From contig JAFYEL010000012.1 in assembly GCA_017544285.1 (NCBI GenBank), positions 1 to 34,515 of the forward strand: a stretch of DNA of 34,515 nucleotides. Reading direction: 5' to 3'. The position numbers and the translations under genes were made by a program. Below the pieces are notes generated by a model that made no database searches, was not told where the DNA came from, and saw only the letters and a list, made by a program, of their open reading frames with translations. Within the stretch, counting starts at the first letter, position 1; each line of letters begins with the position of its first letter. Below are positions 24,723 through 34,400 of this stretch, piece after piece. Origin of the DNA: Lachnospiraceae bacterium (lineage in GTDB: Bacteria > Bacillota > Clostridia > Lachnospirales > Lachnospiraceae).

Positions 24723-26225
24723 ATGAAACGCTCTTACGTTTTCCCCCTGTTTTTTTCACTTGTTTTCATATTGCTGACCTCGGTCTGGGGCAGTCCGCTC
24801 TATTACAAAACCTTTGGCGCGGACTCTTCTTTTTTCTCCATGATAGGCAGGCTCATACTGGACGGAAAGGTTATGTACAGGGACTATGTTGACGTCAAGG
24901 GTCCCGTTTTCTTTTTCTGGGAGGCCTTCGGACAGCTCTTTTTCAAGGGCAGGACCGGAGTGTTTTTCATCGAGTGTATCTGCATCCTGTTCACGGAGTT
25001 TTTCTTGTGCAGGTTCTGCGATCTCAGGGAGCTTTCCCGCGGAGGCTTCATCTTAGTCCATGTGGTCTTTTACACTTTGCTTGTGGGGGCGCTCTGGGGC
25101 GGAAATACCCTTGAGGAATATGTGCTGCCTCTGCTCCTTGCATGCACCTGTATCACCCTGGGATTTTTAAAGAACGGCACGTACAAAAATACTGAAGTCA
25201 TCTTTATGGGACTTGCCTTCGGCATATGTCTGTTTTCCAAGGTAACGGTGTCGGCACCCATCATCGCAGTGGTGCTTTTTATAAGCCAAAGACTGATAAA
25301 GGAAAAACGTTTTAAGGAGCTGGGGAAGTGCGCCGCACTTTTTGCCGCCGGGATCCTGATAATAGCTGTTCCGGTTTTGGCCTGGTACGCCTTTAAGGGA
25401 GCCCTGGGAGATATGCTGGAATGGAGCTTTCACAAGGCATTTTTAAGAGCAGTGGATACAAATTATGACGTGAGCGGAAACGAGTTCAATGACACGGGAC
25501 TGAAGATGCGCCTTCTCTGCATGCTTCCGGTGATCTGTGCCCTGCTCACCGGTATCAGCCTGCTCTTTCAGGGGAAAAAGAGCGAAGACAGGGATGCGGG
25601 GGAAAGAGGAGCCCTTCTGACTCTCATGAGCGCCCTGGTATTTGCTTCCCTGTGGTTTGGGACCTCATACATTTACTATTACATCATGGAACTCCCGGTG
25701 GTCATTCTTACCGTGGCGGAGCTTTACACAGACCTTAAGGCAGCCGAAAAGAGTACCCTGAGCTGGGCCAGATCAAGAGCGGTGCTGGTGATGCTCCTCA
25801 TAAGCTGCATCGTCTTTGCCCGGGATTTCCTTGAGAACCTGCCGGCATACAGGATCATACTCACGACGAATGCCACAGAGCTCATCGAAGAGCAGCTGAC
25901 AAAGCTTTACAGCGTGATCCCCGGGGATGAAAAGGAAGACGTGCTGTATCTCTCCCCGGGCCCCATGTTTTTTGAGGTTAACGGGATCGTACCCAACACC
26001 AGGTGTCCCAACAACCTTGGGTATTTCTGCGATCTGGATGAGGGGATCTATTCGGAGGTGAAGGGTGCCCTGGAGGGTCCTGAGAGACCGAAGTGGATAG
26101 TGACGGGACATCTCGAAGAGCTGGGGCTTCCGGAGATACAGGACCTGGTAAAAGAAAGCTACAGCCTTTACGCCAAGGGCGATCTTAACAATATATACAT
26201 ACTGAAGACCGAAAAGCCTCAGTGA
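24723..26225 (+). CDS. Multi-span membrane glycosyltransferase-like protein (GT39/PMT-like, GT-C fold)
   Basis: The protein has 500 residues with 10-12 predicted membrane helices. The N-terminus has the layout of lipid-phosphate-sugar-dependent GT-C enzymes: a first helix, then GADSSFFSMIGRLILDGKVM with Asp34 in the position of the catalytic acid, and MYRDYVDVKGPVFFFW with a second conserved Asp-Lys-Gly-Pro. Such enzymes transfer a sugar from a polyprenyl phosphate carrier to an outside acceptor. Donor and acceptor are unknown, and the last 120 residues form a soluble outside tail with no motif I recognise. AAGGAG (24712-24717) precedes the ATG. It follows the EAL gene by 13 bases and ends tail to tail with azlD, overlapping it by seven bases. 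Confidence 0.72.
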   Translation: MKRSYVFPLFFSLVFILLTSVWGSPLYYKTFGADSSFFSMIGRLILDGKVMYRDYVDVKGPVFFFWEAFGQLFFKGRTGVFFIECICILFTEFFLCRFCDLRELSRGGFILVHVVFYTLLVGALWGGNTLEEYVLPLLLACTCITLGFLKNGTYKNTEVIFMGLAFGICLFSKVTVSAPIIAVVLFISQRLIKEKRFKELGKCAALFAAGILIIAVPVLAWYAFKGALGDMLEWSFHKAFLRAVDTNYDVSGNEFNDTGLKMRLLCMLPVICALLTGISLLFQGKKSEDRDAGERGALLTLMSALVFASLWFGTSYIYYYIMELPVVILTVAELYTDLKAAEKSTLSWARSRAVLVMLLISCIVFARDFLENLPAYRIILTTNATELIEEQLTKLYSVIPGDEKEDVLYLSPGPMFFEVNGIVPNTRCPNNLGYFCDLDEGIYSEVKGALEGPERPKWIVTGHLEELGLPEIQDLVKESYSLYAKGDLNNIYILKTEKPQ

Positions 26226-26545
26226 AATACAAGCTGGACCAGAATCATGTAGCAGATGGTTCCGGGGATGATGGAGGCCAGGGTATTCCTGGTCTTTACA
26301 AAGATACCTGCGGTAAGGATTCCTGCGATTGCTTCGGGCAGACCGTGAGGGGCTTTGAAAACGGAAACGTCCTTCATGCAGTAGACCACCAGCATGGCCA
26401 TAACGGAATAGGGCAGAACTCTCCCGAGATAATCAACATACGGGGGAGTTTTTTTGTCCTTAAAAAGCACAAAGGGAAGGCCCCTTAGTATGATGGTTCC
26501 TATGCTCATCACGGCGATGAGGGCTATGGTATGTCTGTCATCCAT
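26219..26545 (-). CDS. azlD: Branched-chain amino acid exporter small subunit
   Basis: This is a membrane protein of 108 residues with four hydrophobic helices and the AzlD-family features TIILRGLPFVLF near the start and VLPYSVMAMLVVYCMKDV in the middle. AzlC and AzlD together export branched-chain amino acids and their analogues. A longer reading from 26581 is open, but the ATG at 26545 is right: AAGGAG stands seven bases before it, inside the end of azlC, and it begins with the conserved helix. The start overlaps azlC by eight bases. The 3' end overlaps the convergent glycosyltransferase gene by seven bases, and no terminator is visible between them. Confidence 0.88.
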   Translation of the reverse strand: MDDRHTIALIAVMSIGTIILRGLPFVLFKDKKTPPYVDYLGRVLPYSVMAMLVVYCMKDVSVFKAPHGLPEAIAGILTAGIFVKTRNTLASIIPGTICYMILVQLVFH

Positions 26546-27266
26546 TTCGGGTCTCCTTTTTTTCGGTGCCATCCTGTGCAAGAGAAGCCTCGATGCGCTT
26601 TCTGGCCAGGGTGAGGACCAGAGTTATGGAAACCATGGATGGTATCAGGAAGTTCTCGGGGCCGAAGATGAGAAGGCACCCAAGAGTGCAGATAAGTCCC
26701 GTGAGAGCAGGGAAGTGATCGTGGGAGGTCATCCACTGTTTTACAAAAACGGTGATGAAAAGCGCGGTCATGGAAAAGTCAATGCCCGTGGAATTGAAGC
26801 TGAGCTTCGTGCCTATGAGGGCTCCCAGGGCCCCGCCTATGATCCAGTAGCTGTGGTCGAAAAGTGCCACCAGGAACCGGAAAAGATGGGGATCGACGCC
26901 CCTGGGCACGAGGTTGTCCACCGTAAGGGCATAGGTTTCGTCCGTAAGGGAAAAAATCAGATAGGGCTTTTTCAGTCCGGCGCCCTTGTACAGTGGAAGC
27001 ATGGATATTCCGTAAAATATGTGCCTTGCATTCACCGCAAGGGTGGTGATGGCGGCGGAGACTATGGATGCGGAGGATGCGATGAGGGAAACCCCCACAT
27101 ACTGCATGGTGCCTCCGTATACAACAATGCACATGAGGACGGCCCAGGGGACTCCGTAGCCGGCCTTAGCCAGCAGTACCCCGAAGCCGATGCCCAGAAA
27201 TATGTATCCGCTCATAACGGGAGCAGTGGTTATCAGAACCTTTTTCAGGAGCTGAAGCGTTGACAT
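26538..27266 (-). CDS. azlC: Branched-chain amino acid exporter large subunit
   Basis: This is a membrane protein of 242 residues. AzlC-family features are LGIGFGVLLAKAGYGVPWAV near the start, YGGTMQYVGVSLIA, and NARHIFYGISMLPLYKG, followed by FSLTDETYALT. About seven hydrophobic helices are present. With AzlD it forms an exporter for branched-chain amino acids (family knowledge). The only in-frame ATG before the first helix is at 27266. The nearest purine-rich stretch, GAGAGG, is about 13 bases upstream, so the ribosome binding site is weak. It is divergent from the aquaporin gene, with a 126-base gap. Confidence 0.9.
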   Translation of the reverse strand: MSTLQLLKKVLITTAPVMSGYIFLGIGFGVLLAKAGYGVPWAVLMCIVVYGGTMQYVGVSLIASSASIVSAAITTLAVNARHIFYGISMLPLYKGAGLKKPYLIFSLTDETYALTVDNLVPRGVDPHLFRFLVALFDHSYWIIGGALGALIGTKLSFNSTGIDFSMTALFITVFVKQWMTSHDHFPALTGLICTLGCLLIFGPENFLIPSMVSITLVLTLARKRIEASLAQDGTEKKETRNG

Positions 27267-27326
27267 GGATGTTGAAATACCTCTCTTAAACTGTTATAAT
27301 AAGTCATTGAATTATGCTTGGGAATA

Positions 27327-27338
27327 CTGTGCGCACAG
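27327..27338. promoter_or_regulatory. Perfect 12-base palindrome between azlC and the aquaporin gene
   Basis: CTGTGCGCACAG is a perfect dyad in the middle of the divergent gap. It is flanked by GGGA (27320-27323) and TCCC (27341-27344), so a longer imperfect dyad also exists. Its position suggests an operator for one or both genes, but no binding factor is known. Confidence 0.45.
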
Positions 27339-27392
27339 CGTCCCATATTGTACTACAATCACTTCAAATAGTCAAAGCGAACGGAGGTATTC

Positions 27393-28085
27393 ATGAGAAA
27401 ATATATTGCCGAGTTTATAGGCACTTTCACACTGGTATTCATGGGCTGCGGAACAGCCATGCTGGTGGGGTGCGACCCCGCCGAGGGAACGGGTTATCTT
27501 CTTACGGCCCTGGCATTCGGACTTTCCATAGTTGCCTGTGCCTACAGCATCGGAAACATCTCCGGCTGCCATGTCAATCCCGCGGTTTCACTGGCGGTGC
27601 TCATAAACGGCGGCCTCACCGCAGGTGAATTCGGTCTGTATTGCCTTTCACAGGTTCTGGGAGCCATCTTCGGAAGCGGCGCCCTCGCTGTTGTATTCAA
27701 GGTGGGCTTTGTTAATGACGCCACCGGCGGATACGGGTCCAACGCCCTCGCGGGAGTTGGGTACAGCGCCATAGCGGGGCTTCTTGTGGAGTTCATCCTC
27801 ACCTTTATCTTCGTAATGACCATTCTCGGCGTCACATCCGAAAAGGCGGGCCACGGATCCTTCGGCGGCCTGATCATAGGAGCAGCCCTGACCTTTGTGC
27901 ATATCTTCGGCATCGGACTTACGGGAACAAGCGTAAATCCCGCACGCAGCCTGGCACCTGCCATCTTCTGCGCCATTGCCGGAGACACCTCGGCCATTGC
28001 ATCCCTGTGGGTGTTCATTGTGGGACCCTTTGCCGGGGCGGCGGCTGCGGCGTTTGTTTACAGGGCACTTGAAAACGAGGAGTGA
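27393..28085 (+). CDS. aqpZ: Aquaporin, AqpZ-type water channel
   Basis: This is a membrane channel of 230 residues with six helices and two re-entrant NPA loops: NPA at 62-64 (GCHVNPAVSL) and NPA at 182-184 (TGTSVNPARSL). The selectivity filter matches AqpZ position by position relative to the NPA motifs: Phe42, His170, Thr179 and Arg185. This favours water over glycerol. GGAGG stands a few bases before the ATG. A small unknown gene follows one base after its stop and is probably co-transcribed. Together with the divergent azlCD it shares an intergenic region that carries a palindrome. Confidence 0.93.
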   Translation: MRKYIAEFIGTFTLVFMGCGTAMLVGCDPAEGTGYLLTALAFGLSIVACAYSIGNISGCHVNPAVSLAVLINGGLTAGEFGLYCLSQVLGAIFGSGALAVVFKVGFVNDATGGYGSNALAGVGYSAIAGLLVEFILTFIFVMTILGVTSEKAGHGSFGGLIIGAALTFVHIFGIGLTGTSVNPARSLAPAIFCAIAGDTSAIASLWVFIVGPFAGAAAAAFVYRALENEE

Positions 28086-28086
28086 T

Positions 28087-28356
28087 ATGTCGGAGTCGGC
28101 CTTTAACAGAGCCCTTTCAAATTTTACATACGAGGTTGCCTGCAGACGTGGTATCAGGCACCTGTACGATCTGGGCTACGATGTGGACTCCATACTTAAG
28201 GAACTGTCCTATCCGGCAAAGCGGGAGACCGTGGAGCGCGAAATAAAGGAATACCGCGAGGAAAAGGAAAAACAGGCTGCGGGCGCAAAACTTCCCACCT
28301 ATGTCTCGGAGACCGATGAACTGGGCCGCAGCACTTTCAGGAGAGTTGATACCTGA
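28087..28356 (+). CDS. Small conserved-looking protein (89 residues), unknown function
   Basis: The start at 28087 has GAGGAG (28077-28082) four bases before it and lies one base after the aquaporin stop. A longer in-frame reading from 27976 would overlap the aquaporin gene and is not needed. The protein is soluble and mostly helical: FNRALSNFTYEVACRRGIRH, then LYDLGYDVDSILKELSYP, then a highly charged helix (EREIKEYREEKEK) and a short tail. The repeated pattern of Leu and Tyr around an Asp/Ser turn looks like a small helical-bundle or DNA/protein-binding fold, but I do not recognise a family. Confidence 0.65.
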   Translation: MSESAFNRALSNFTYEVACRRGIRHLYDLGYDVDSILKELSYPAKRETVEREIKEYREEKEKQAAGAKLPTYVSETDELGRSTFRRVDT

Positions 28357-28422
28357 AAATTATCCCCGAACTATAAGGGTTTAACATAGATGTAACCTAA
28401 GTGACAAAAAAGGAGGCGGAGA

Positions 28423-31400
28423 ATGAAAGGACGTATTCACAGATTACAGAAGGCCTTTTTGAGCACGGTGCTCTCGGCTGCCATGGTCGTGGGCAGCATC
28501 CAGCCCGCAGTTTACGCGGCTGCACCGGAAGAGGTCGTTACTGAACAGCTTACTGAAGAAAAGACCAAAGACACCCTCAGAGATATGGTGAGCGATGAAG
28601 CCTACCCCAACGGGCTTATAGAGTTTGGTCAGACACTTTATGAGATAAAAGAGGGCGGAGAAGATATTATTACCGTGGTCCGCGAAGGCAATACGGACAA
28701 CAGCGCCGGCGTTACCTTCAAGGCGGTGGATGTATCCGCAAAATATGGAATGGATTACACCCTGTCAGTCAGAGAAGGATCCGGCAGGGATAAGGAGCGC
28801 GAGCTCGAGGGGAATCCCGACACCCGTCCCCTTGTGATGGATGATGCCGAGGTTCTCCCCGAGGACGCGGGAGATATTGAGGTTGAACAGACCATTGAGG
28901 AGAGCGCTGAGGAAGCGGTTGCAGAGGATGCGGCCGAGGAGAGCACGGAGGAAGCGGTTGCAGAGGATGCGGCCGAGGAGTCGGTAGAGCAGACCGCAGC
29001 CGGTGAGGAAGTGGTTTCGTCTCTGGATGGAGAAGAGTCAGATGAGGCCGATGATCCCATAACCGAGCCCGAGAGGGAAAAGGCAGAGGAGCCCGTTTCC
29101 GCAGCCGAGAGCGACGCTGAAGAAGAGCCTGTAAGGGACGAGGTTGCCGAGGAGCCGGTAGCTGAGGAAGAGTCTCCCGAAGAGACCGTTGTCGAGGAAG
29201 ACGCTGCAGAAGAAAAGGTGACGGAGAAAACCATCCCCGCCAGAAATACCGGACTTGCCAATGCATACTACATGCAGAACGGCGAGACGGCTCCCGTGAG
29301 AGACTGGAGACAGTACTCGGATGATGAGGTAGAGCCCGAGATCAAGGAAGCCATGGACAAGGGCGAGGAGCAGTCCATTGCTGCCATGAAAGATGTTGAG
29401 GGCGTGGTTTACAGAGTAAATTTTGCCCCCGGCGAGTATAAAAAAGAAATCGCAGTCAAGGTAAACAAGGACGGAGTATCCGAGTCCGACGAAGTCATCG
29501 CTTTCCTTCTGTACGACGAAGAGGGCGCGGAGCTTGGTTCAAACTACCACGGCTATGTGAACATAAAGGATATCGACGAAAAGCAGGACAACATCTTCTC
29601 CATGAAGGAGAGCAGGGTCCGTGTCCTGCCCGGTGAGAGCTATGCAAAGGTATCCATAGTAAGGACAGGCGGAACAGAGCAGATGGCCATGGTCAACGTG
29701 GGCACCAAGGGCGTTACCGCCAAGTCCGGCGAGGATTACGAGTCATTTAACACTGATCTCTTCTTTGCCCCCGGCATAACCGAGAGGGAGTTGCAGATCC
29801 CCATCAAGGGCGACCGTGCAGAGAAGAGGACCTTCTATGTGGGTATCAAGAGCAATTCCGAGAAGGTCATCGAAAAGAAGAATGCCACCCTTGTCACCAT
29901 AGAGCCCCTTGCAGTGGTAAGCGGTGATAATGAGCCCGAGGAGGCTTTGGACGGGGCATCCGATGCTGCGGACACTGCCGCAGAGGAGAGTGATACAAGG
30001 CTTACCATAGAGGAAAATGCCGACGGCGACAAGACCTACAGCTACTACTACGCCGACTACACTCATCAGAACGGAAAAGACTCACGCAGAAGTTACTGGA
30101 TCGCCGGTGACAACGTGGCCCATCAGGGAATAGATATCTCCGGGGCAAAGAGCGTCACCATCAAGTTCACTATGAACGGAGATACCTGGTATCCCTGGCC
30201 CTTTTCCAATGCCAGAGGAAAGAAGGCAACCGTACGCCTTGAGTCCGGAAACGGCAAATACCAGGAGATAACCAGGACCACCAGTAATGATAACGACAGC
30301 TTTACCGTAACCTTCAACAATAACGGCTGGAGCGATTACAAAAAAGCCTTTATCTCCATCGAGACCTGGGGTACGGGCTGCATGAAGAATGCAAACACCT
30401 GGCTTAATATCAAGGACAAGATGGAAGTCACCTATTCCACGGTGAAGTTCAATCTGCAGAACGGTAATGCCGAGAATAAATACACGGAGAAGACCTATAC
30501 CCAGCAGAAAGAGTATTCTACCCATGACAGCTTCTTCCTGGGGACTGCATCTTTCGACGCGTCAAAGTCGGATGTTTACAGCAAATCTTTCGATGTCGGC
30601 AATGCGCTTAACATCTATTATCACTTTGCAAATAAGCCCAACTCCGCAAATATCCTGCCTTCCGCGGAAAACATCGAGATCAAGGGCTACAAGATCAAAA
30701 AGAATACCGGAAACAACAAGTGGAGCGACGAGCTGATAAAGAGCGGTACCATAATAGATACGGCGTGGGTTAACTCCCATGCAAAGGATTACAGGCAGAG
30801 CGACGACTCCTTTATCCTGGCTCCTGTATGCGGGCCCAAAAGGGTAAAGGTTACCTTCCAGAACACCGACAGCAAGAAGGGTAATTACAAGGGATATTCC
30901 GACAACGAATCCTTTGAGATGAACTGTCTGGACACCCTTGATATCAGCAGCGCCACAAAGTCGGGATACGCCGTAAAGGCCATCCAGATGGACTATGGCA
31001 ATTACACAGCATCCTCGATAAACCTGGCAGACAAGAACAGGCTGGTGGCAGGCTTTGGCGGTAAGTACAATAAGACCGCTACCGTTAATCTGATCTATGA
31101 CACCACCCACCTCAGAGTCCTGGCAGATCCCCTCTTTAAGGGCAAGGATTCCGTCAAGCTGGGCAAGGTGTTCTACGCAGACGATGAGAACAAGAAAACC
31201 TGGATCGGTGACTGGCAGAACATCATCGACGTCCAGGGCGTAAACATGTACAAGACATACAACCTTGTGGGCATGACCGAGCTTGAAAAGGACGCATCGG
31301 GTCAGTCGGGCGCCAGCAAGTACAGGGTTGTATGGAGAGACGGAACCCTCGACGACGACGAGGACGGCGTTATGTCCGAGGATCCCTCCTATACCAGCTT

Positions 31401-34400
31401 TAAGGTGTCGAGGGGTAATGTGCTTCCTTACATCATGAAGCGCACCACCGGACGCGTATACTACAATTTCGAACCAAAGGCTGAGGCAGGCAATCCCGCC
31501 GATATCGAGGGCTTCTTAAATCTGCAGGATGAGTATCTCATCTCCGGCAAAAAGACAGAGAGAGGTCTCAACAAGGCCCAGGTTGTGGTTGATTACAACG
31601 AAGGGACTACGGCACACGGACAGTCACATGACAAGAGGCTTTCCGGAGACGGATATTTCAGGATCGCCTCCAACGAATTCAGCCCTTATAATGTATATCT
31701 TGTAAACATCAGTTATGACGGTCCCGAGGGCAGCATCAACGTGGGCGCTCCCATCTATCCCGCCGACTGCACCAACGTGGTAGTGAAGGCGCAGGATGAC
31801 ATGCCTATAAAGGATGTGACCCTCTACAAGCACACCAAGGAGTGGAAGACCCTTACCCAGGAGGCTGATAAATGGGAGGTTGTCACTCCCACCGGCTTCT
31901 ACGACGGTTACTTCATAGACTTCACCGTGGGTACCGACAAGACCAATACCGACGAGGACAAGGCATACCGCGTGGAAATGACAGCCGACAAATCCGGCGT
32001 TGAGACCACCGAGGGCGTGCTCCAGTTCTACGACGGAGATTCTCCCATTGGCGACCCTGTAAAGGGTGAGCCCATCGCAAAGGGTCTGGGACGATTCAGA
32101 TTCGAATTCAAGCCCGATGCCATGAAACTTAAGCCCGGCGTTACCGCAAGGGTTAAATTCACCGACGGCCAGGGCCACGAGTATCTGGAGAGAGAGCTTG
32201 GCCTCAAGCTTTCACAGGAGGTTGGAACTCTTACACTTCTCAACGAGTTCGCAATGAACTGCGGCGTGAACATCGACTTCCTCAGCAATGTTGATTCCCG
32301 ATTCTTCATGGGATGGGCCGGAAGTTTTGACGAATTCCAGACCGCCTCGGACGATTCCGGCGACAAGATCCTTACCATAGGAATCGGCAAGCAGATCGCT
32401 GAGAAGACAAAGGACAACAAAAAGACCAAGCTTCAGGAGGCTGCCGAAAAGCTGATTGAGGCCGATGAGGATATCGGAGCGAAGAACCAGGCACTTAAGA
32501 AGGCTGAAGAAGCTAAGAATGCTCAGGGCGCCGGAGAAAAAGAGAAGAAAGCATACAAAGAGGCCAAGGAGGCCTACGACAAGGCCAAGTCCGACAGGAT
32601 CGAAAAGGCCGATAAATACGATGAGGAGGCCGACAAGACCCAAGAGAACGGCCCCGAGAAGAAATCCACAAAGATAGGCGGCAAGCTTGAGATCGCCCTG
32701 GGAGTGAGACTGGTGCTCACCTACGCCTTTGACGGCGAAAAGTCCATGTACTACTTCAAATCCATGATGATCACCGCAAAGCTCACCGTGAAGGGAAGCG
32801 TTGACATCAAGTTCCAGCTGCCCTGGGGCTTTACCATCAACATCGGTATCGAGGCCGGCGGTGACATAGGCGCAAGTTTCATAGTAAGAGAGCGCACCGA
32901 CGACGAGATCAAGGCCAAGGAGGCTAGACAGTACGCCGGAGGCGGAGACAAGGACAAGCTGGATTACTTCATCTGGAAGAGCAAGGACTTTGAACGGGAG
33001 GGCAATCTGAACATTGCGCCGTACATAACCCTGAAGGTTGGTGCCGGAGCACTCTTCGGAGCGCTGGAGGCAAACATTTCGGGTACAGCAGCCTTTGACT
33101 TTAACTTCTACACCGGTGATACCGATCATACCGGTACGGTGAAGCTTTCCGCAACGGTAACCGCAAAGGTCATCTTTGTATTCACATATGAGAAGCAGAT
33201 CGCGGAAAAGACATTCCCTCTCTTCGGAGTAGATGATGAGGGTGACAACGCCTTAGAGGGCGCCTTTGAGGAGGCTCTTTCCGAGCTGCAGAACGAAAAT
33301 GCCTTAAACGAGAGCCTGGGCATGCTTGATAAGGTCGACTTCAGCTACATGAAGAACGGCTCAAAGTGGAAGAGCACCCACAGGATCAATGAGGAGCTTG
33401 AAAAATCCGCAAGAGGTGAAGAGGGTGCAGACCGCAGTCTGGACGAGGATCCCGAGGTATATGCCGAGGCATCCATAGCCGACAAGATCGTGGAGAATCC
33501 CGAGTTTGATATGGCTCCCCTCTCAACAGGCTCCAACGGAAACAACAGGTTTGTGGCTGTATTCACCAGTGTCCCTGCAGACAGGGTTGATGACCAGGAC
33601 CATAAAGAGAACGAAAGAGCAGCATACTACACCGTATACAACAATGGCTGGAGCACACCGGCTCTTATAGACGACGACGGTACCCTGGATATGGATACCA
33701 GAGTATTCTCACTGGGAGACAAGGGCGCTCTCATGGTTTGGTCATCTGTAGATGAGGAATATGCTAAGAACACCCCCATTAACAAGCGTCAGATGGCCAT
33801 GAACCTTAAGTGTCGCATTATCAGCGAGATCGGAAATGTGTCGAAACCGATGTATATCACCAAGAATGCCATTGATACCGCAGCGGTTTCCGCAAACAGT
33901 GTATCACCGGATTCCCTTCCGGATTTTTCGGATTTTACCTGCGATGTTGCGGCAAATGTCGCATACAATGATGACGGATTCGTGGTCTTCTACGAAAAGA
34001 AGGAGTACAAAGACAGTGAAACGGCCATAGGAGATGTGGTCTACCCTGAGATTGATGTCTTTGCCGCAAGAACCTTTAAGTTTAGAAAGACCGGCTCTGA
34101 CAATCCATTCGACGGAACCTGGGATGAGGGCACATCCGATCAGGACGTAAATGAGGTAAAGAAGTATATCACAGAGAGATATAAGGATAAGTATAACCTC
34201 ACCGACGAGCAGATCAACGAAAGAACCGAAGCATATATAAAATGCTTCTATGGACAGAAGATGTTCGAGTATCTGCCTAAGATATCCCTGGAGGAGGAGA
34301 TTTACACACCGGCTGATCTTGAGGCGGCTGAGGATGTATCAAACGCTCCACAGGTCGGCTACTGGAAGGAGGGCACCGAGGCCACAGTGCATACCCTGTC

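Noticed and set aside
26454-27263. Rightward open frame of 269 codons across azlC/azlD
   Set aside because: It lies opposite azlC and part of azlD, which have clear family motifs and hydrophobic helices on the leftward strand; the rightward product has none.
28755-29261. Leftward open frame of 168 codons rich in Ser and Ala opposite the acidic insertion
   Set aside because: It is the antisense shadow of Glu/Ala/Val-rich codons in the giant secreted protein; no ribosome binding site and no plausible domain.
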